Below are positions 41,318-41,438 of a DNA stretch of 41,438 nt, in pieces. This stretch comes from Methylococcaceae bacterium (lineage in GTDB: Bacteria; Pseudomonadota; Gammaproteobacteria; Methylococcales; Methylomonadaceae): contig JABFSH010000018.1 of NCBI GenBank assembly GCA_013140705.1, forward strand, positions 1 to 41,438, in the 5' to 3' direction. The position numbers were made by a program, and so were the translations under genes. Numbering within the stretch: position 1 is the first letter of the stretch; the number at the start of each line of letters is the position of its first letter. The notes under the pieces are model-generated. The model did not search any database and had not been told where the DNA came from. It was given only the letters and a program-made list of their open reading frames with translations.

Positions 41318-41438
41318 CCCATCTTCGTGACATCTACCAATAATTACTTATTATTTCAATAAGTTACAATTTTTAATTTATCTTAAATGGCACTACAGAT
41401 TTTTTCTTATCGATAATTGTTTTCCATTTACCTATCGG

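Noticed and set aside
41103-41330. A 75-codon frame at the right end of the island
   Set aside because: It starts in repeat-like intergenic sequence and reads the right direct repeat in a different frame from the permease; no protein family is evident.
1-41438. CRISPR array
   Set aside because: No series of regularly spaced direct repeats was seen on either strand.

Overview
This window looks like a chromosomal segment of a gammaproteobacterium, about 45-47% GC by eye. The individual proteins resemble those of type I methanotrophs (Methylococcales), but no methane or methanol gene lies here, so that placement is an inference. The gammaproteobacterial signs are csrA followed directly by a tRNA-Ser(GCU), a tRNA Pro-Arg-His cluster, a QseB/QseC- or TctD/TctE-like two-component pair and an E. 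coli-type beta carbonic anhydrase.

Layout. 1-1600: the 3' end of an IS630-type transposase, a HigB/HigA-like toxin-antitoxin module on the minus strand, then three tRNA genes (His, Arg, Pro) on the minus strand with a strong promoter. 1700-3600: a MEKHLA-domain protein and a predicted alpha/beta-hydrolase lipoprotein. 3800-8450: murI, the methionine-salvage operon mtnB-mtnD-mtnC (minus) and msrB-apeB (plus). 8620-13700: a tightly overlapped operon of a periplasmic YfiR-like protein, a membrane GGDEF/EAL protein and a TonB-dependent receptor, followed by alkB, which overlaps the receptor gene. 14580-20110: a secreted HbpS/GlcG-like protein, a small membrane coiled-coil protein, and a run of SpmA-SpmB fusion, mtaB, a DOMON-like protein and a cytoplasmic NamZ (DUF1343).

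20110-22440: mostly regulatory and RNA. It holds a candidate small RNA whose terminator loop carries an anti-Shine-Dalgarno sequence, a DUF502 membrane protein, csrA, tRNA-Ser and a 770-base gap. 22440-32000: a cupin, an MscK/KefA-like mechanosensitive channel, a possible Cys-motif microprotein, moaB, a DUF423 protein, a two-component system with a repeat-type operator, and a carbonic anhydrase plus SulP transporter pair that probably handles bicarbonate. 32000-39000: small envelope proteins, a CAP-domain protein, a methyltransferase, mfd and a TSUP (TauE/SafE) permease.

39000-41320: the accessory island. It starts at the 3' end of the TSUP gene and is bounded by two 40-base direct repeats (37/40 identical) made of that gene's last codons. 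Inside are an integron-type cassette (a nuclease-like gene with a well-formed attC), an upstream attC-like site, a hicA toxin gene broken by a frameshift next to intact hicB, a palindromic mobile repeat and a pair of tiny membrane-protein genes. No integron integrase is visible, so this resembles an integrase-less cassette cluster.

Most promising for a second look: the YfiR/GGDEF-EAL/TonB-receptor operon as an outer-membrane-to-c-di-GMP signalling unit, the anti-SD-loop small RNA, the TSUP-linked cassette island, and the DOMON-NamZ pair.
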